Positions 61,180-64,000 of a stretch of DNA of 64,000 nt are shown here, piece by piece. The notes beneath the pieces were generated by a model. The model was given only the letters and a program-made list of their open reading frames with translations, did no database searches and was not told where the DNA came from. Within the stretch, counting starts at the first letter, position 1, and every line of letters begins with the position of its first letter. Made by a program: the position numbers and the translations under genes. The DNA lies in contig NZ_JACNYL010000001.1 in assembly GCF_014692525.1 (NCBI RefSeq), forward strand, positions 744,001-808,000. Reading direction: 5' to 3'. The DNA is from Sphingobacterium chuzhouense (GTDB taxonomy: Bacteria > Bacteroidota > Bacteroidia > Sphingobacteriales > Sphingobacteriaceae).

Positions 61180-63003
61180 TTAATTCAATTTATCTGCTTG
61201 AAATAGCGAGATCGCATACGCAGCTTCTTTATCTACGCCATCCGCATCTTCCACATCAAAATCTTGATCTGTTGGTGTATCGGCATCCGGATACCGGCGC
61301 ACATCCCCTGTTCGGAAAGATACCCGGCTAATTTCACTTACCGGCTGGAAAAACAACCTTGTTCCTTTTTCCGTTCCATTGATGCTGACTTGATACGATC
61401 GTGTGTGCACATCTACCGTTAACACGATATCATAGGCTTTTCCTGCTTCATAGGATTGTACTCCAGACATCCGGTAACCGGCTTTATTCTTAATCTGCCC
61501 GTCGGCATCGAAAACAAGACGTGCTGCTGCCTGCCCTAAATCATTGACCAATTCAATTTGCAGATTACCGTGGTCAGCTTGCTGTGGTGTAACCGTGAAA
61601 GCGATTTTCACCTTCTCCGATGCCTCAATTACCCGTTCTGCTTTCGCATAATCAAACTTATCTTTATCCCTTAACATCAGGGCATTGTTTTCCAACTTGA
61701 CCGACGCCCATAGTGGGCTATAAATATTCCATTTATTAAATGTCTCGGTTGCATTACCGGAAAAGTCATCGTGAACATTTCCTGCTACTGTCGATGTAAT
61801 CGGAACGGGCACTTTTGCTACCCACATATCTTCCTTATTCACACTGTACGTCACCCACATATTATTGTCGGGTGGTACGCCGTTTCCTTCCTGTATGCCT
61901 CTCGGGTATTGTGGGCCATAAGATTTATAGTTACCTCCATAGCGCATCGTGGTGATTTCACCGTTGATCAATAGCAAATCGGTATACGTTAAGCCATCAT
62001 TACTTGTAGATACCGCTAAAGGCCAACGAAACTCCGATGGGTTGTAAACGGTGGCAAAGCGATTGTCGGATGTCCGCTGGCCCCATATTTTAGCGTTGCT
62101 GTTCACAAAACCCGGTGCGCGCAAGGGATTGTATGCCCAGGTTTTGCCTTTATCTTTACTTACGGACGTCAAGGCGTGCTTCCACATGCCCACGACATCC
62201 CCGTTGTCCAATGTATAGTAAGCGAACGCCTTCAATGGACGTTGGAAAGGTATCAATGGATCATTGCGATCCGCTTCCTCGACCCATTGCTGCATCATCA
62301 GTGGTTGTTCCATCAGTTCTTTACAAGCAGCAACAAAGGCCTTGTCTTTACTTTGGGTATAGAATGGGAACTTGGCCAGCTTCTGATCAAATGAAGCATT
62401 GAAGCGGATAAAGTAAATCGGACCAAATGAACCGTCTTTTTTAATTTCCCGGACGACACGTCCGATACCATTACCATCGTTCGGATCATCTTTTGCATCC
62501 AATGCAACGCCGTAGTATCCGATGGTCAACAGTTTACCGTTTTTAGCCGTGTAAAAGCCCATCCGTTGATGCATAATCGCGTATAAATCCTTACCGGCTT
62601 TATCGGTCCTGCCCGGTTTGCTGAAACCTTCCGGCACTAGATAAGGGGGAAATAGCTCTATGGGGTCTGACCACGTATAACCATCTTTAGAAGTTTGAAG
62701 CGATGTTTTTCCCTCGGCAATGTGCTCGCCTACTGGATTACTCAGAAATTGTAGATAATAGGTGCCGTTCCAATAGGCCAAAAACGGCTGGTGGTTATAG
62801 GTAAAATTCAATCCGCCCGCACGTTCCGGAAAAGCTCTATTCGCGCGAAAGGTCTGTACATTGTGTGTACCGACAGCAGGTTTTAGTTGCCCGTGGTGAT
62901 AGTCTACATTGGACAAAGTTTTACCTACATACGTCATCGTATCCTGCGCCGTGACGTAACAGGAAGCACATAATAACGTTATACCTAATATCATTGATCT
63001 CAT
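61180..63003 (-). CDS. Secreted Asp-box protein with C-terminal lectin-like domain, function unknown
   Basis: A 607-residue exported protein with signal peptide ending near YVTAQ. Residues 40-420 look like a six-bladed propeller: QPFLAYWNGTYYLQFLSNP, then Asp-box-like TSKDGYTWSD, SVSKDKGKTWAY and STSNDGLTYTD. Residues 430-600 look like a concanavalin/laminin-type beta-sandwich (VHDDFSGNATETFNKWNIYS, then IAFTVTPQQADHGNLQIEL). I do not recognise the family by a catalytic motif. Related proteins occur in Bacteroidota pectin loci and are usually annotated as sialidase-like or unknown. It is co-transcribed with GH43 and GH2. It may be a glycosidase or lyase of a new family. Confidence 0.65.
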   Translation of the reverse strand: MRSMILGITLLCASCYVTAQDTMTYVGKTLSNVDYHHGQLKPAVGTHNVQTFRANRAFPERAGGLNFTYNHQPFLAYWNGTYYLQFLSNPVGEHIAEGKTSLQTSKDGYTWSDPIELFPPYLVPEGFSKPGRTDKAGKDLYAIMHQRMGFYTAKNGKLLTIGYYGVALDAKDDPNDGNGIGRVVREIKKDGSFGPIYFIRFNASFDQKLAKFPFYTQSKDKAFVAACKELMEQPLMMQQWVEEADRNDPLIPFQRPLKAFAYYTLDNGDVVGMWKHALTSVSKDKGKTWAYNPLRAPGFVNSNAKIWGQRTSDNRFATVYNPSEFRWPLAVSTSNDGLTYTDLLLINGEITTMRYGGNYKSYGPQYPRGIQEGNGVPPDNNMWVTYSVNKEDMWVAKVPVPITSTVAGNVHDDFSGNATETFNKWNIYSPLWASVKLENNALMLRDKDKFDYAKAERVIEASEKVKIAFTVTPQQADHGNLQIELVNDLGQAAARLVFDADGQIKNKAGYRMSGVQSYEAGKAYDIVLTVDVHTRSYQVSINGTEKGTRLFFQPVSEISRVSFRTGDVRRYPDADTPTDQDFDVEDADGVDKEAAYAISLFQADKLN

Positions 63004-63007
63004 TTCT

Positions 63008-63928
63008 TTATTTTTTTTCCTTTAACAACCCTTTCAAATCCTTTTTGGAAGCTTTGAAAATCGTTCCGTGTTTGTGTCCTTCCGGAACACGGATTTTATC
63101 GTTTATTTTTTTGAACGTTTTAAAATCCTCGGTCGACACGGCTTCATAGCTTTTGCTGCCATACGAATCAAAATAGATCAACCATTCATCGTCGACTTTG
63201 ACTACACTAGGTCCTTCTGTTTTAAAATCAGAATACGGCTCGGAGACATTTTCGTAAGGCCCTAACGGATTATCCGCAAAAGCAACTTTCAAATTACGAT
63301 TTGGTCGCGTATTGTCTTTTAATACCAATACATAATCGTCTTTGTCTTTTTTTACAATCACCGCATCGATGATGCTGAAACCGGGATCTGCAAACAGTTT
63401 TGTTTCTGTAAACGTTTCGAAATCCTGCGTAGTGGTATAATACATCCGGTGATTATTTCTTTCCTCCTCTTCTCCTTTCGGGAAACGCTCGGGAATGGTT
63501 GACGCCCAGATAATAATAAACCGGTCTTCCTCGTCATCGTAGAACAGTTCCGGTGCCCATATATTAACCGTCGTGGCTTCATGTTCCATAACCGGCACGA
63601 TCTTCTTATTCTCCCAATGGATAAGATCTTTAGAAGAAGCATAGCCGATACCTTCATTCCCTTGCCAACCTATCGTCCAAACCAAATGATAGACACCCTT
63701 TTTATCGCGTACCATGGATGGATCACGCATAATCTTTTGTTCGCCCAATTCGGGTTTCAGAAAGACACCGTCAATCGCTGTCCACGAATAGCCATCTTCA
63801 CTATATAGATAGCGTAGTCCTTCATCGGCAGGTTCATGAAAAGAAGTAAACATATAAACATCCCTCTGGCAAGAAGCCAAAAGGGATGCCGCTAACACAA
63901 CAACTAAAAGATTTAATTTTGTTCTCAT
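63008..63928 (-). CDS. GH43-family glycoside hydrolase (lipoprotein)
   Basis: A 306-residue lipoprotein with lipobox LLASC near residue 20. The five-bladed propeller has the GH43 catalytic trio: Asp in KIMRDPSMVRDKKGVYHL near residue 70 as base, Asp in SIIDAVIVKKDKDDY near 190 as pKa modulator and Glu in KTEGPSVVKVDDEWLIYFD near 238 as acid. Blade segment IWAPELFYDDEEDRFIII also fits. GH43 members remove arabinofuranose, xylose or galactose units. The start overlaps the stop of the preceding gene at the right edge as TAATG, so translation is coupled. Compact, without an extra binding domain. Confidence 0.85.
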   Translation of the reverse strand: MRTKLNLLVVVLAASLLASCQRDVYMFTSFHEPADEGLRYLYSEDGYSWTAIDGVFLKPELGEQKIMRDPSMVRDKKGVYHLVWTIGWQGNEGIGYASSKDLIHWENKKIVPVMEHEATTVNIWAPELFYDDEEDRFIIIWASTIPERFPKGEEEERNNHRMYYTTTQDFETFTETKLFADPGFSIIDAVIVKKDKDDYVLVLKDNTRPNRNLKVAFADNPLGPYENVSEPYSDFKTEGPSVVKVDDEWLIYFDSYGSKSYEAVSTEDFKTFKKINDKIRVPEGHKHGTIFKASKKDLKGLLKEKK

Positions 63929-64000
63929 TATAAACTATCTAAAATCAGCACCCAATCATTCCCGTCTTTCTCTTCACCCGCTGGTTTGAATGTCTGTACA
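63928..64000 (-). CDS. C-terminal end of DUF4038/GH140-like glycoside hydrolase (partial)
   Basis: Only the last 23 codons are in the window. Read on the minus strand they give VQTFKPAGEEKDGNDWVLIL then DSL and TAA at 63928-63930. The FKPAGEEKDGNDWVLIL ending resembles the C-terminal domain (PF12904) of DUF4038 proteins, which include GH140 apiosidases. That would match the apiose-type operon nearby. The stop overlaps the GH43 start by one base, as TAATG, so both genes belong to one operon. The fragment is too short to name securely; the upstream sequence would decide. Confidence 0.45.
   Translation of the reverse strand, partial: VQTFKPAGEEKDGNDWVLILDSL

Noticed and set aside
1..64000. Search for tRNA, rRNA, CRISPR arrays, insertion sequences and attachment sites
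   Set aside because: No repeat-spacer pattern, transposase-like protein, terminal inverted repeats or tRNA cloverleaf was recognised; spacers are too short for most such elements.

Overview
The window looks like Bacteroidota chromosome, most likely from a sphingobacterial relative (Sphingobacterium, Pedobacter or Parapedobacter type). It has two SusC/SusD pairs, many secreted glycosidases with lipoprotein signals, A+T-rich spacers and almost no Shine-Dalgarno sequences. All genes except one IclR regulator are on the minus strand, so transcription runs from the right edge to the left. I see no tRNA, rRNA, insertion sequence or CRISPR. The theme is breakdown of plant pectin-like polysaccharide and catabolism of unusual, probably branched or acidic, sugars.

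Right block (64000 to 44850): the end of a DUF4038/GH140-like enzyme, a GH43, two Asp-box propellers, a GH2, a GH78, then an acid-sugar module (Fe-alcohol dehydrogenase, DapA-type aldolase, PdxA-like dehydrogenase, DUF1537 kinase), a sodium symporter, an esterase with an STN domain, a Tat-exported TIM barrel and a GH28. Middle block (44764 to 30430): a DeoR-led operon with a fucose-isomerase-like enzyme, split transketolase, ribose-type ABC importer with a DUF2291 protein, FGGY kinase, a one-cysteine Asp/Glu-racemase homologue, a BASS-type transporter, a RuBisCO-like protein and a second DUF1537 kinase. These families match published D-apiose/D-apionate pathways in part, and apiose is a rhamnogalacturonan-II sugar.

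Left-centre block (30312 to 12512): a polysaccharide utilisation locus with GH78, a GH43-like propeller, GH2, SusC, SusD, a parallel beta-helix protein fused to a rhamnose-mutarotase domain, a Gfo/Idh oxidoreductase, a sodium symporter and GH105. Left block (12515 to 1): the divergent IclR gene and an operon SusC, SusD, solute-binding-like protein, class III CoA-transferase, class III CoA-transferase, solute-binding-like protein, Gfo/Idh oxidoreductase, MaoC hydratase and FucP-type symporter.

The most likely undescribed system is the left operon. Two solute-binding-protein homologues have no export signal and no ABC permease or ATPase with them. They flank two CaiB-type CoA-transferases with overlapping reading frames, which suggests an intracellular use of the binding-protein fold in a CoA-dependent pathway. 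The second candidate is the RuBisCO-like protein, kinase, one-cysteine racemase homologue and BASS transporter set. Functions of whole pathways are inferred from families and order; no search or structure prediction was run.
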